From the NCBI GenBank assembly GCA_910586715.1, contig CAJUJG010000003.1, forward strand, positions 104,666-164,465: a stretch of 59,800 bases of DNA, given 5' to 3'. Shown here in pieces: positions 37,580 to 46,873 of this stretch. The notes below the pieces were generated by a model. It was not told the origin of the DNA. It was given only the letters and a program-made list of their open reading frames with translations, and did no database searches. The translations under genes were made by a program, and so were the position numbers. Origin of the DNA: an uncultured Lachnospiraceae bacterium (lineage in GTDB: Bacteria; Bacillota; Clostridia; Lachnospirales; Lachnospiraceae). The first letter of the stretch is position 1. Every line of letters starts with the position of its first letter.

Positions 37580-37588
37580 ATTATAACA
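37580..37588 (-). promoter_or_regulatory. Extended -10 promoter of pncB
   Basis: TGTTATAAT on the minus strand (a TGn extension plus a consensus TATAAT at 37585-37580), about 85 bp before the pncB start. The -35 is poor. Confidence 0.6.
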
Positions 37589-37674
37589 GATTTCCAACAT
37601 TTTTACACCCTAAAATTTCGGTTGTCCAATATCAGATTGTTTGGTATAAAACAATTTCGGTTTTCTTGTCATGA

Positions 37675-37718
37675 CAAAACCCCTCCTGCAATTTTTAATA
37701 GACGCAGGAGAGGTTTTG
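37675..37718. terminator. Bidirectional terminator after the LRR surface gene
   Basis: The stem CAAAACC-CTCCTGC/GCAGGAG-GGTTTTG carries T-rich arms. It lies 23 bp beyond the stop of the surface gene at 37741. Confidence 0.85.
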
Positions 37719-37740
37719 ATTATATGCCTTAATTCTCTTT

Positions 37741-40700
37741 TTACTGAACCTGTGCGGAATTGATTTTGAATTTGACTGTTTTTTCGCCTGCATAGGCTCC
37801 GATGCCTTTAAAGGTAACGGTTGCAGTGCCTTTTTTGAGGTTGTTGCTGTAGGCGGCGATTTCATAGTCTATTCCGAATTTTAATGCTGCTTTGGTTTTG
37901 CCTGTTTTAATGTTTGCTGATATAATATCATCCGATTTTATAATAACAGAACTTCCAGTATATCGTTTTGCCGTTACTTTTATGTCAGCTTTGGAGAAAT
38001 CTATTCCTTTTACGGAATAGGATGTCTCAATTGTACCGGTATAATTACCTTTTCCTTTGATTATCACCGTTATTTCCGCTCCTTCCTTGGGATTGCTCTT
38101 TTTGTCAAGCATGGTTTTACCCATGTAATACGCTTCAACGGCGTAGTCTTTGTTTTTGGCGAGGATTCCCCCGTCGCTGTCGGTGAGAACGAGGGCGCTT
38201 TGATATTTGTTTGGCTTTCCTGTGTATGGCACATTAGGAACTCTTACTGTGATGTTCGGGCTTGTTAAGTCTTTAACAGTAATGCGGAAGGGAATTTCAA
38301 GGTTCCCCGTGTAATTTCCTTTTCCCTTGATTACGATTGTTCCCGTGCCTGCTTTTTTATTATTTTTGTAGGAAATGGCATAGTCCTTGCCCTCTGTAAG
38401 CGCACTGCCGCCTGTTGCCAGTTTTGGCTTTGGTTTTGCACCGTTTTTATGGATTTCGACCGTACCAATTTCTTTTTTGTTCGTTACCATGCTGTCTGTC
38501 AGTGCGGTTGGTGTGCGCTTAATGGTAAAGGTTATTGTTTTCGTTCCCGCATATTGTCCCTTACCCTTGATAATCAGGATTGCCTTGCCTGCTTCGGTAT
38601 TGTTAGCGTAGCTTACGGTATAATCGGAGCCTTTTTTGAGCGTGGTTTTGTTCAGCTCTACTTTGACGAGGCTGTCGGGCAGCTCTACCGCCGCACCGTT
38701 TTGATATTCCTGCGCTGGGATTTTAGCAATTTTTGCCTTGCTTAGGTTTTTATCTTTATCCACAATAATGACTTTTGCGCTGTCATAGGTTCCCGCGTAG
38801 TTTCCGATGCCTTTTATTTTGACGGTGTAGGTGCCGACTGACGTGTAATCGCCTGTGCCGTATTCAACAGCCTGATAATCCTTTCCCTCTTTGAGTTTTT
38901 TCCCATTGTACATAACAGCCGGCGCTTTTTTGTGCGCTTTTTTGTCATAGCTGTATACGGCGTCCTCAATTATGACATTTGTGTCATTTATTTTACGCGG
39001 CTGTATTTGAAATGTCTTTGTGACAACGCCCGTGAGGTTTCCCTTTGTTTTTATCATTACAAGGGCGGTTCCGGCGGTTTTATTGTTTTTGTAAGACAAT
39101 GTGTAGTCTCTGCCTTCCTGCAGAAGGTTTTTATTATAGTAAACCTTGAGGTTTTGTTTTACCGTGCTGCCTGTGTAGGTCTTTGTTTTTAGTCCTGTAA
39201 TGTAAAGTCCGTCTTTGAGGCTTCCGTCCGGTTCGTCGGACTCTGATTCCGTCGGATGTTCTTCTGACGATTCCTCCTCTTCGGATGTTCCTTCCGTGCT
39301 GTCTTCGGTTGAGGTTTCCGACTCTCCCGGCTTTTCCTCTCCGGGGTCAATGGCGCTTCCGTCTGCGGATATTTTTGTAACCCGAAATCCCCATGCCGTG
39401 ACCGCCTCATCGGATACAAGCTTGATTTTAATGGTATCACCTGTTGTTTGAATGGTTTTGCCCGCAAGTTGTGTGCCTGTTGCTTTTTTGATTTCTTTGT
39501 TGTCCTTGTCGTATATGTAAATAAAGTCGTAGCCGTCGTCTACATTTGTTTTGCTGTCAAAGGTAACTTCCAGTGTTTTTGCGCCGCTGTAGGTGTACTT
39601 CCAAACCTTGTTGGTGTTGTTGGCGTAATTGTGGGCACTTTCTAACTGACTGTATTGTGTGCAAAGCTGTCCTTCGGAGGTCACGGTGACAGTGCATTTT
39701 GCGGTTCTTCCGCTGCCGTCCTTTGCGGTGACGGTGATGTCTGCAGTTCCTTTCGATAATGGCGTGACTTTTCCGGTTTGTGACACAATCGCAATTTTCT
39801 CGTCGGAAGTTGCCCATTCAACGGATTTGTCTGCCGCGTTGTCAGGATAGACGGAGGCTGTCAGGGTGTAGTCCTCGAAGGCGTCAAGGGACAAGGTGCT
39901 TTTGCTTAGGCTGATGCTTGTCACAGGCTGTACAACGGTGACTGCGCAGGACGCGGTCTTTTCTCCGACTGCCACACGTATGTTTGCGGTTCCGACTGCC
40001 TTTGCGGTGATAACACCCATGTTATCCACAGTGAGGATGTTTGTGTCGCTGCTTTTCCACACAACTTCGTCTGTGAAATCACTTGGAGTAACGCTCATTA
40101 CGAGCGTATGTTTTGCGCCTGTAATCATGGACAGGCTTGTACTGCTTAGGGTTACATCGGTGGCGTTTACTTCTCTGTTTACGAACCTTGCGCCAATTTG
40201 GTTCGCATAGGTTTCGGCGTAGGTGCCCGAAATGCCGTAGATGGTGAGCCTGTCGGGATAACTGAATGCACTGGCGCTGATGGTTGTCGTGCCTCTCGGG
40301 ATTGTGACCTCGGTCAGCTTGGTGCAGTTGGTAAAGGCGTTTGCGTCTACGGTTGTGATGCGGTAGGGCAGGACGATTTTCTGCAGCTCAGGGCAGAGGT
40401 TAAAGGCGTAGGACGGAATTTTGGTGAGTCCCGTGCCTAGTTTTACGTCCTTTAGGGTGTCGCAGTGGGCAAATATGTATTGTCCCAGGGCGGTTACGCT
40501 GTCGGAGATTGTGACAGTGGTTAGGGCGTCGCTGTCTTGGAAGGCGTAATCTCCGATGGTGGTTACGCTGTTTGGGATGGTGAGTTCGGGTAGGGCGTCG
40601 TTGTTGCGGAAGGCGTAGCTGCCGATGGTTTTTAGGGTTTGATTTAGGGTTACTTTTGCCAAATTTGTGCAACCGTCGAAGGCGGAACTTTCGATGGCGG

Positions 40701-43700
40701 TTACGTTTTCGGGGAGGGTTAGTTCTGTTAAGCCTGCGTTTTGGAATGCGTATTTTTTGATGATTGTTACGGTTTTGGGTAGGTCTATGGTTGTCAGGCT
40801 TGTGCAGTTTTGGAACATTCCTTCTTGTATGTTTACTTTTATGTTTGGGAGCTTGACAGTTTTTAGGGAAGTGCAGCCGCTAAATGTGTAATTACCCATA
40901 CTTGTTACTGTATCAGGAATACTAATTTCTACCAACTTTTTACAGTTTTTAAATACATTATCTCCTAAACTTGCCACCGAATTAGGTATCTCTATTGCTT
41001 TTAAATTAACACAATAATCAAATACTCCTTCCTCTATACTTGTTACTGTATTTGGAATCTTAATTTTCTCTATTCCATTACAGCCCGCAAGCAGATATTT
41101 CAATACCTTTGTAATCCCTTCTTCAAAATTTACTTCTTTCAACGTTGTACAGTTATAAAATGCTCCGCATTCGTGGACATTATTATAATAACCTCCTGCC
41201 TTTTCCAAGCTTTTGGGAATTGTTATTTTTGTTATTGGTACATTTGTGAATACCTGATATCCTATCGCAGTCAATCTGTTTGGCAAATCTACATCTGTCA
41301 ATTTTTCGCAACCTTTAAACACATTATTTCCTATACTTGTTACTGAATTAGGTATCTCTACCTTTTCTAAATTAACACAATGTTCAAATGCACTTTCTCC
41401 TATACTCGTTACTGTATTTGTAATCTCAATTTTCTCTATTCCATTACAACCCGCAAACAGCTTTGATGGTATTGATATAACTCCTTCCTCAAAATTTACT
41501 TCCTTTAATGTTGTGCAATTATAAAACGCTCCACATTCGTGGACATTATTATAATAGCTTGCCGCTTTTTCCAAGCTTTTGGGAATTGTTATTTTTGTTA
41601 TTGGCACATTTGTGAATACCTGATACCCTATCGCTACCAATCTGTTTGGCAAATCTACATCTGTCAATTTTTCGCAACCTTCAAACACATTATTTCCTAT
41701 ACTTGTTACTGAATTAGGTATTTCTATCTTTTCTAAATTAACACAATATTCAAATGCACTTTCTCCTATGCTCGTTACTGTATTCGGTACCACAATTCTC
41801 TCTATCCCATTACAACCCGCAAACAATTTTGACGGTATTAATATAACTCCTTCTTCAAAATTTACTTCCTTTAATGTTGTGCAATTATAAAACGCTCCAC
41901 ACATGTGGACATTATTATAATAGCCATCCGCTTTTTCCAAGCTTTTGGGAACTGTAATGTTTGTTATTGGTACATTCGTAAATACTTGATAGCTGATTGA
42001 GTTTAATTTATTTGGTAAATCCACATCTGACAGACTTGCACAATTATAAAATACATTATCCTTTATACTTATTATAGTATTAGGTATCTCTATCCTTTTT
42101 AATTTTTTGCATTCATAAAATAGTCTTGAACTTAACGCAACAAACTTCTCATTCTCAGGCAGCTGTATATTTACCAAATTTGTACATCCATAAAATGCCT
42201 GATTTCCAATACTCTCCACACTATCCGGTATCACAACCCCCACTAAATTCGTACACCCAGAAAACGCACTATTCCCAATACTAATCACACCATCAGGTAT
42301 CTCAACCGTCATCATGGTCTTATTATTCTGAAATGCACCATCCCCAATCGCCGTAACCGTATCAGGAATGACCACATGGCTCTGCCACCCGTTATATTTA
42401 ACCAATACCCCATCATTAATCACAAAATTCACACTGTCATCATAGAACAAATCGCTTCCGTCGCCATAAACTGTCCCGTAATTATTCGCCCGATACAGCG
42501 TAAACCCATTGCCGCTTGTACCGTCTCCCGTTCCATACCGACCTGCAAGGTATTCCCAAGTATACAGCTTTGTATAAATATCACACTCTCCATACAAATT
42601 ACACTGATAGAAAACTGCACCTGTATCCGTAATCTCCTGCAATATCATCGTATGCTGACCATATGGCGCGCCATAGCCCTGCGTCACGTCGCCCAATTTT
42701 CCCTGTGAAACAAGCTTTTTCATATTATCCGCCGTCACATTATTTCCTGATAGCTGCCCGATTACCGTTACATTCGTATTATTCGCAAGCTCGTATCGTT
42801 TTCCGCCTTTATATGCTGCGGGCATATCACACCCAAACAGCAGATTAAAAACCATTCTCGCAAATCCAAAGCACTGCGTTGCACCGCCGTAGTTTCCCGT
42901 CCATGTTTTCCCTGCGTTGGGCGGATATTTTTTCTGAATTTCGGCATATTTCGCCTTAATGCTTTCCGTAGGGTCATACTTCTCATCAATAATTGTTCCG
43001 TCAGGCGTTTTCTGTACTGCACTGTCATCCGTAACTGTCAAAAGACCTGCGTCAATATCCTTTGTCGCAAGCATTCGATAATAATTTATATATCCTGTAT
43101 AAGTAATCGGGCTTTCCCCTATACTTTCCCTGTAATTTTCCAATGTATTTTTTAATGCTTTATTTGACGTAAGCCCTTTCGCATATTTCATCATAAGCTT
43201 AACAGCGCATAATTCCGCTGTAAGCGCTGCTTGTAAACAGTCTATGTCTTCTTCCTTCGCCTGTTTTTTGTAAAACTTCATCTTATACTTGGTCACCGCC
43301 GTATCTAACGTCAGTGCATAATTATACATAATCGTAGTATGCACAATATCGTCTACAGATGGCTGAAACTTTTCATAACACCATACGCCGACATTGACGG
43401 CAACCCCAACAATCACTTTCCCTGATGTCGTTATTTCTATACCAGTAACTCCTGATACTGCATTATATATCGCATCTACCAAAATTCCTTTTACTTTCCC
43501 AAGAGCCTTATCGGTCAGATAATTTTCAAGAATATATGTTCCTATATCGCTTGTAATATCGCTTCGTATCATTATGAGCCCTTCGTACAAATCCCTGTCA
43601 TTTGAATCTTGAAGTGCAACAATCAAGTCATCAATAACTTCCAATTCCAATTCTTGATTTGCCATAATGGATGTTACAATATCAAATGCATCAACCGTTT

Positions 43701-44775
43701 TATCCGCGTAACCGCTTATCTTATCCAACTTTCCAAATATAGCATCTACAGCTTTATCAACATCATTATCTGACATCGCTGTACACGCCTCTTTCAACTG
43801 TTTTGCATATTCTTCTTTTTGTATCTTTAAATCTGCATTTGCTATTTTGTTAAGACCTTTCAGATTTTTAGACAATTTTTCTGCGCTGACTCCTAAATAT
43901 TCCTCATTTCCCATGTACTCACGTACCAGTTCACCAGCCAAATCTTTCTTCTGTTTCTTGTAATTGCTGTCTGTCCAACCGTAGGCAGATGCAATTTCTT
44001 TCGTCAAAAACTCCGCCCCATCTTTCAAGCCTTTCATAAAAGCCGCTAAAATATCCTGCGTACTGCTCACACTGTCCATAGCTCCTCTTGTATAATCAAA
44101 ACAGCGTGTCAGATATGTATCATATGCGGAATTTTTCAACAGATATTGAGGCGCCTGCATAAAAAGCTGATTTTCCGTAATCTTATAAGCATTGTCTGCT
44201 GCTGCCAGTTCCTCCACTAATTCCTCATATTCTCTATAATACATTTCATACAGAGCTTCATTATCCTCATCTGTCTCCGTTTCGCTTAATTCCGATAATT
44301 CCTCCGTTTCATCAAAATCAGACACTTCCTCTTCTGTCATTTCTTCTGTTGGCATACATGAAGTTTCCTCTATCTGTGATGCGCTGTCAATGATACTGCT
44401 GCCTTCTGCTTCTTCAAGGCTCTCCTGTGATAATTCCAGCGTTTCTGTTTCTTCTATATTTTCACAGTCATCCAATGTCATATTGTCTGTCGTTTCCTGC
44501 CTGACTTCTTCACGTTCCATTTCCTCAATTTTTTCTGAAACAGTTTCCTGCACCGTTTCCTCAGCCTGCTCCTCTGTCGCTTTTTCCGCACTCTCAGAAA
44601 ACGGCTCTGACGAAAGTTCCAATGTAAATTCTCCTGCACTCCGTTCCTGTGTCTGCCCCTGCGCAGTCTCCGCCGCAAACGTGTTCATCGGCACGTTCTG
44701 TGCTGCAAGACATACGCATAACAATACCGCCAGTATTCTTGCACTGATTTTTGCTCTCTGTTTCTTGTTCCTCAT
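37741..44775 (-). CDS. Giant BspA-type leucine-rich surface protein with papain-like segment, Big_2, CUB and Ig-like repeats
   Basis: 2,344 residues from the ATG at 44775 (AGGAGGAAA site). Order: signal peptide; acidic Glu/Thr/Ser stretch (about 35-190); helical region (about 190-600); a small cysteine-peptidase-like segment with Cys635 in GGATQCFGFARMVF and His708 in GQHTMILQEI; BspA/LRR_5 repeats (about 770-1520, SIGNSAFSGCTNL type), including three 122-residue copies. Two Big_2 domains follow (VWKSSDTNILTVDNMGVIT; VEWATSDEKIAIVSQTGKVT), then a CUB-like domain (about 1730-1830), a Ser/Glu linker and six Ig-like repeats of about 80 residues. No LPXTG. It is probably a surface adhesin with a peptidase-like module; the function is inferred. 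Confidence 0.92.
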   Translation of the reverse strand: MRNKKQRAKISARILAVLLCVCLAAQNVPMNTFAAETAQGQTQERSAGEFTLELSSEPFSESAEKATEEQAEETVQETVSEKIEEMEREEVRQETTDNMTLDDCENIEETETLELSQESLEEAEGSSIIDSASQIEETSCMPTEEMTEEEVSDFDETEELSELSETETDEDNEALYEMYYREYEELVEELAAADNAYKITENQLFMQAPQYLLKNSAYDTYLTRCFDYTRGAMDSVSSTQDILAAFMKGLKDGAEFLTKEIASAYGWTDSNYKKQKKDLAGELVREYMGNEEYLGVSAEKLSKNLKGLNKIANADLKIQKEEYAKQLKEACTAMSDNDVDKAVDAIFGKLDKISGYADKTVDAFDIVTSIMANQELELEVIDDLIVALQDSNDRDLYEGLIMIRSDITSDIGTYILENYLTDKALGKVKGILVDAIYNAVSGVTGIEITTSGKVIVGVAVNVGVWCYEKFQPSVDDIVHTTIMYNYALTLDTAVTKYKMKFYKKQAKEEDIDCLQAALTAELCAVKLMMKYAKGLTSNKALKNTLENYRESIGESPITYTGYINYYRMLATKDIDAGLLTVTDDSAVQKTPDGTIIDEKYDPTESIKAKYAEIQKKYPPNAGKTWTGNYGGATQCFGFARMVFNLLFGCDMPAAYKGGKRYELANNTNVTVIGQLSGNNVTADNMKKLVSQGKLGDVTQGYGAPYGQHTMILQEITDTGAVFYQCNLYGECDIYTKLYTWEYLAGRYGTGDGTSGNGFTLYRANNYGTVYGDGSDLFYDDSVNFVINDGVLVKYNGWQSHVVIPDTVTAIGDGAFQNNKTMMTVEIPDGVISIGNSAFSGCTNLVGVVIPDSVESIGNQAFYGCTNLVNIQLPENEKFVALSSRLFYECKKLKRIEIPNTIISIKDNVFYNCASLSDVDLPNKLNSISYQVFTNVPITNITVPKSLEKADGYYNNVHMCGAFYNCTTLKEVNFEEGVILIPSKLFAGCNGIERIVVPNTVTSIGESAFEYCVNLEKIEIPNSVTSIGNNVFEGCEKLTDVDLPNRLVAIGYQVFTNVPITKITIPKSLEKAASYYNNVHECGAFYNCTTLKEVNFEEGVISIPSKLFAGCNGIEKIEITNTVTSIGESAFEHCVNLEKVEIPNSVTSIGNNVFKGCEKLTDVDLPNRLTAIGYQVFTNVPITKITIPKSLEKAGGYYNNVHECGAFYNCTTLKEVNFEEGITKVLKYLLAGCNGIEKIKIPNTVTSIEEGVFDYCVNLKAIEIPNSVASLGDNVFKNCKKLVEISIPDTVTSMGNYTFSGCTSLKTVKLPNIKVNIQEGMFQNCTSLTTIDLPKTVTIIKKYAFQNAGLTELTLPENVTAIESSAFDGCTNLAKVTLNQTLKTIGSYAFRNNDALPELTIPNSVTTIGDYAFQDSDALTTVTISDSVTALGQYIFAHCDTLKDVKLGTGLTKIPSYAFNLCPELQKIVLPYRITTVDANAFTNCTKLTEVTIPRGTTTISASAFSYPDRLTIYGISGTYAETYANQIGARFVNREVNATDVTLSSTSLSMITGAKHTLVMSVTPSDFTDEVVWKSSDTNILTVDNMGVITAKAVGTANIRVAVGEKTASCAVTVVQPVTSISLSKSTLSLDAFEDYTLTASVYPDNAADKSVEWATSDEKIAIVSQTGKVTPLSKGTADITVTAKDGSGRTAKCTVTVTSEGQLCTQYSQLESAHNYANNTNKVWKYTYSGAKTLEVTFDSKTNVDDGYDFIYIYDKDNKEIKKATGTQLAGKTIQTTGDTIKIKLVSDEAVTAWGFRVTKISADGSAIDPGEEKPGESETSTEDSTEGTSEEEESSEEHPTESESDEPDGSLKDGLYITGLKTKTYTGSTVKQNLKVYYNKNLLQEGRDYTLSYKNNKTAGTALVMIKTKGNLTGVVTKTFQIQPRKINDTNVIIEDAVYSYDKKAHKKAPAVMYNGKKLKEGKDYQAVEYGTGDYTSVGTYTVKIKGIGNYAGTYDSAKVIIVDKDKNLSKAKIAKIPAQEYQNGAAVELPDSLVKVELNKTTLKKGSDYTVSYANNTEAGKAILIIKGKGQYAGTKTITFTIKRTPTALTDSMVTNKKEIGTVEIHKNGAKPKPKLATGGSALTEGKDYAISYKNNKKAGTGTIVIKGKGNYTGNLEIPFRITVKDLTSPNITVRVPNVPYTGKPNKYQSALVLTDSDGGILAKNKDYAVEAYYMGKTMLDKKSNPKEGAEITVIIKGKGNYTGTIETSYSVKGIDFSKADIKVTAKRYTGSSVIIKSDDIISANIKTGKTKAALKFGIDYEIAAYSNNLKKGTATVTFKGIGAYAGEKTVKFKINSAQVQ
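40960..42060 (-). repeat. Three tandem 366-bp repeats in the leucine-rich region
   Basis: The same landmark (GGACATTATTATAATA) recurs at 41175, 41541 and 41907, exactly 366 bp apart. TTTTCCAAGC recurs at 41201, 41567 and 41933. Each unit encodes 122 residues (VPITKITIPKSLEKA, YNNVHECGAFYNCTTLKEV). Copies are nearly identical in DNA and more AT-rich than the flanks, pointing to recent duplication. Unit boundaries are arbitrary. Confidence 0.85.
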
Positions 44776-44822
44776 AAGATTTCCTCCTGTTCGTTAACTT
44801 CAATACAATTTACCGATAACGC

Positions 44823-44862
44823 AAAAAATCAGACAATTCGTATAAAACCTCTGTCTGATTTT
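44823..44862 (-). terminator. Terminator or leader attenuator upstream of the LRR surface gene
   Basis: On the minus strand AAAATCAGACA (44862-44852) pairs with TGTCTGATTTT (44835-44825) and runs into six T. It ends only about 48 bp before the surface-gene ATG, leaving little room for a separate promoter. The surface gene may therefore depend on read-through. Confidence 0.65.
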
Positions 44863-44948
44863 CTGCGATAATCCAACACATTACACGCTCAATCCCCTGC
44901 TGTTTTTATCTGTTTTCCGTTCCGTGATAAACTATATTATGAATATCA

Positions 44949-45113
44949 TCAGCTTAAATTTTTGCCGCATTTCTCCAGTTCTCTGTAAGAGGTATTTGCC
45001 TGACTTTGTGAAAAAAGCAATGCATTTGCAACCGCAATCACATATTTTTTATTTTCCATTGAAAGCTTTGAAATGATTTCCTTAATTTCTCTGATTTCTT
45101 TCGCTTTGTCCAT
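44949..45113 (-). CDS. Small helical protein divergent from an XRE regulator
   Basis: 54 residues from the ATG at 45113 (MDKAKEIREIKEIISKLS), chosen for AGAAGGGG upstream; an earlier ATG at 45146 overlaps the operator. The sequence MENKKYVIAVANALLFSQSQ is of a kind seen beside HTH genes in Lachnospiraceae. No domain was recognised. It shares an operator region with the divergent regulator and is probably under its control. Confidence 0.6.
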   Translation of the reverse strand: MDKAKEIREIKEIISKLSMENKKYVIAVANALLFSQSQANTSYRELEKCGKNLS

Positions 45114-45130
45114 TGAAACTGCCCCTTCTA

Positions 45131-45173
45131 TGTTTACTACAAACATTCTAACTCTTATTTATGTTTGTGTCAA
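45131..45173 (-). promoter_or_regulatory. Promoter and XRE-type operator of the small divergent gene
   Basis: TTGACA (45173-45168), a 17-bp spacer and TAGAAT (45150-45145) on the minus strand. TGTTTGTAGTAAACA, a palindrome at 45145-45131, covers the start site. A further half-site TGTTTG lies at 45163. The layout suits repression by the neighbouring HTH protein. Confidence 0.6.
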
Positions 45174-45251
45174 TTATACGAGGTTATTTTCTCTTTCAAA
45201 TCATATTTTAATATGCTATAATTTAATTCATAATGCAATTGAGGTGATTTC

Positions 45252-45584
45252 ATGGAACCATGCGAACGCGTAAGGCATCTGCGAAAAAAAGTGTTAAACC
45301 TTACTCTTGAAGAATTTTCCAAAAGAATTAATATCTCCCGCTCTAACCTTAACAATATTGAAGCGGGAAGGATTGGATTTACGGAACGCGTTCTTTTCGA
45401 TATTTGCCGCACATTCCATGTTAGGAAGGATTGGATTAAAAATGGAGAGGAACCGATTTTTGAAGACGGCGAAAATCCGCTTGATACCGAAATTTTAAGG
45501 CTGTATGCCCTTTTAACAGATGACAGCAAAAAATATCTGTACGGATACATCCAACGCCTGTTGGAAGAACAGCAGGAAGAATAA
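45252..45584 (+). CDS. XRE-family HTH regulator
   Basis: 110 residues. The HTH (VRHLRKKVLNLTLEEFSKRI, ISRSNLNNIEAGRIGF) occupies residues 7-65. The C-terminal helix (LYALLTDDSKKYLYGYIQRL) resembles the tails of short phage-like repressors. GAGGTG precedes the ATG and TATAAT lies upstream at about 45219. It is divergent from the 54-residue gene. Confidence 0.85.
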   Translation: MEPCERVRHLRKKVLNLTLEEFSKRINISRSNLNNIEAGRIGFTERVLFDICRTFHVRKDWIKNGEEPIFEDGENPLDTEILRLYALLTDDSKKYLYGYIQRLLEEQQEE

Positions 45585-45603
45585 TCGTTTCCGCTTACCG
45601 TAA

Positions 45604-45630
45604 GCAGGTACACATGTGCCTGCATTTTTT
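45604..45630 (+). terminator. Terminator of the XRE gene
   Basis: GCAGG-TACACATGTG-CCTGC hairpin followed by six T, 20 bp after the stop at 45584. Confidence 0.75.
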
Positions 45631-45765
45631 ATGTACGTTTTTTTAATCAGACGTTTTGTTTTATTTGACGCATCATTTGTACAGCTTAATGAAGAACAGC
45701 AGGCGCTTTTCGATAAATGGATTACTCAAACGGAATTACAAAAAGAAATATTGCCAGTCCCATAA
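45631..45765 (+). CDS. Possible 44-residue ORF, probably a gene remnant
   Basis: ATG at 45631 to TAA at 45763, encoding a short peptide with LNEEQQALFDKWITQTELQK near its end. It sits directly after a terminator, has no ribosome site, and its stop lies inside the next hairpin. The charged C-terminal part looks like a protein tail, so a decayed gene is more likely than an active one. Confidence 0.2.
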   Translation: MYVFLIRRFVLFDASFVQLNEEQQALFDKWITQTELQKEILPVP

Positions 45766-45785
45766 ATCAAATACAGGACTGGCAA
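45751..45785. terminator. Intergenic terminator hairpin
   Basis: The perfect 10-bp stem TTGCCAGTCC/GGACTGGCAA has T runs on the plus side (CCTTTTTA) and a U-rich tail on the minus side. It can end the nuclease-like gene that stops at 45791. Confidence 0.7.
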
Positions 45786-45790
45786 CCTTT

Positions 45791-46741
45791 TTACAGATAC
45801 TTTTTAGACGCTTCAGGGCTTAAATGGTACTGCTCCTGAATTTTGACAAGGATTGTCTGTGGAGAAACCCCCAAAGTTTTTAATATAGACACGGTTCCTT
45901 CAATGCCTTGCTCGATACCTTGTTCGATACCTTGTTCGATGCCTTCTCTCATTATCGTTTTTGCCTCATACTCCAAAACCTTTCCACCCATAACCGCTTT
46001 CACTCCTTCCCTGACAGCATTGTATTTTATGGCAATGTGTTCTAATACTTTGCTCGACATATCAATAATGGTACATTTAATATATTCACTAATGACTCCC
46101 TGATTCAAGAGTTCTTCCAGTTTATTTTTGATTTGTTCATATTCCTTCTGCAACGCTTCCAGCTTCGCTTTGTCTTTCTCATATTCCTCAAACCGGGCTT
46201 CGTGGGAAAAAATGTAAAAAGGAATTAGAAACAGAAGCTTTTTCTCAAAAATTTCCTTTAAGGTATATTGTTGGGCTTTCATCACGGGAATATCATATTC
46301 AACCGCTCCGCCCGGTGTCTCTATCCGAATTTTCAATGTATCCGGTGTTGTCGCATGATGCCGCAAAAACAGTACACCCGAATGTGGCAGTGTTACCGTT
46401 AAAATATTATCTTTAATCCTTCCTTCATCAAGGGCAATTTGTGTGCCATATTCAAAAAACCTGACAAGCATACTATTGTCTGTACTGCTTTGACATTCCA
46501 AATGATACTGCTTTGTTTCGTTCCCTCTTATTTTAAAGCTGGTATCTGTAATTCGTTCCTCCTCGTTCCCGCCCTGTTGATTCAGAAAATGTTCATTTGG
46601 CGAGAAAATAATTTCTTCCTGTCCTGAATAGTGTTCGCCAAAAATCTCATTAATTACAGGAATAATCAAATGACTGCAATCGTTCAGCAGCGTACGGAAT
46701 ACATCATCATAAGGTGTATTTGTAATCTTTACCTGTTTCAT
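45791..46741 (-). CDS. Rpn-like PD-(D/E)XK nuclease-family protein
   Basis: 316 residues. The N-terminal part shows the nuclease core: YDDVFRTLLNDCSHLIIPVI, then an Asp in RITDTSFKI and Glu-x-Gln in YHLECQSS, the D...ExQ arrangement seen in Rpn/PDDEXK relatives. The C-terminal part is coiled-coil-like (KDKAKLEALQKEYEQIKNK) and ends with a Gly-Ile-Glu-Gln repeat (about residues 268-283), a tail common in this family. Relatives have been linked to recombination or called transposase-like, but this one is intact and stands alone with no terminal repeats. GGAGC-type site upstream. Confidence 0.75.
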   Translation of the reverse strand: MKQVKITNTPYDDVFRTLLNDCSHLIIPVINEIFGEHYSGQEEIIFSPNEHFLNQQGGNEEERITDTSFKIRGNETKQYHLECQSSTDNSMLVRFFEYGTQIALDEGRIKDNILTVTLPHSGVLFLRHHATTPDTLKIRIETPGGAVEYDIPVMKAQQYTLKEIFEKKLLFLIPFYIFSHEARFEEYEKDKAKLEALQKEYEQIKNKLEELLNQGVISEYIKCTIIDMSSKVLEHIAIKYNAVREGVKAVMGGKVLEYEAKTIMREGIEQGIEQGIEQGIEGTVSILKTLGVSPQTILVKIQEQYHLSPEASKKYL

Positions 46742-46829
46742 CGCTCTTTGCTCCTTTTTATTATTTTACCATATTGGTCAAATTTACTCAATTAGAAAAT
46801 ACCCGTCCCGGTAACGCAGAAATTTTTAA

Positions 46830-46858
46830 TAGACTTTACGCCATATTTATGGTATTCT
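46830..46858 (+). promoter_or_regulatory. Promoter of the DUF4317 gene
   Basis: TAGACT (46830-46835), a 17-bp spacer and TATTCT (46853-46858). Transcription would begin just before the attenuator-like leader at 46874. Confidence 0.5.
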
Positions 46859-46873
46859 TATAAAATAAAGAGC

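Noticed and set aside
45170..45625. 151-codon minus-strand frame
   Set aside because: It covers the XRE gene in antisense, and the XRE gene has a clear HTH, ribosome site and promoter.
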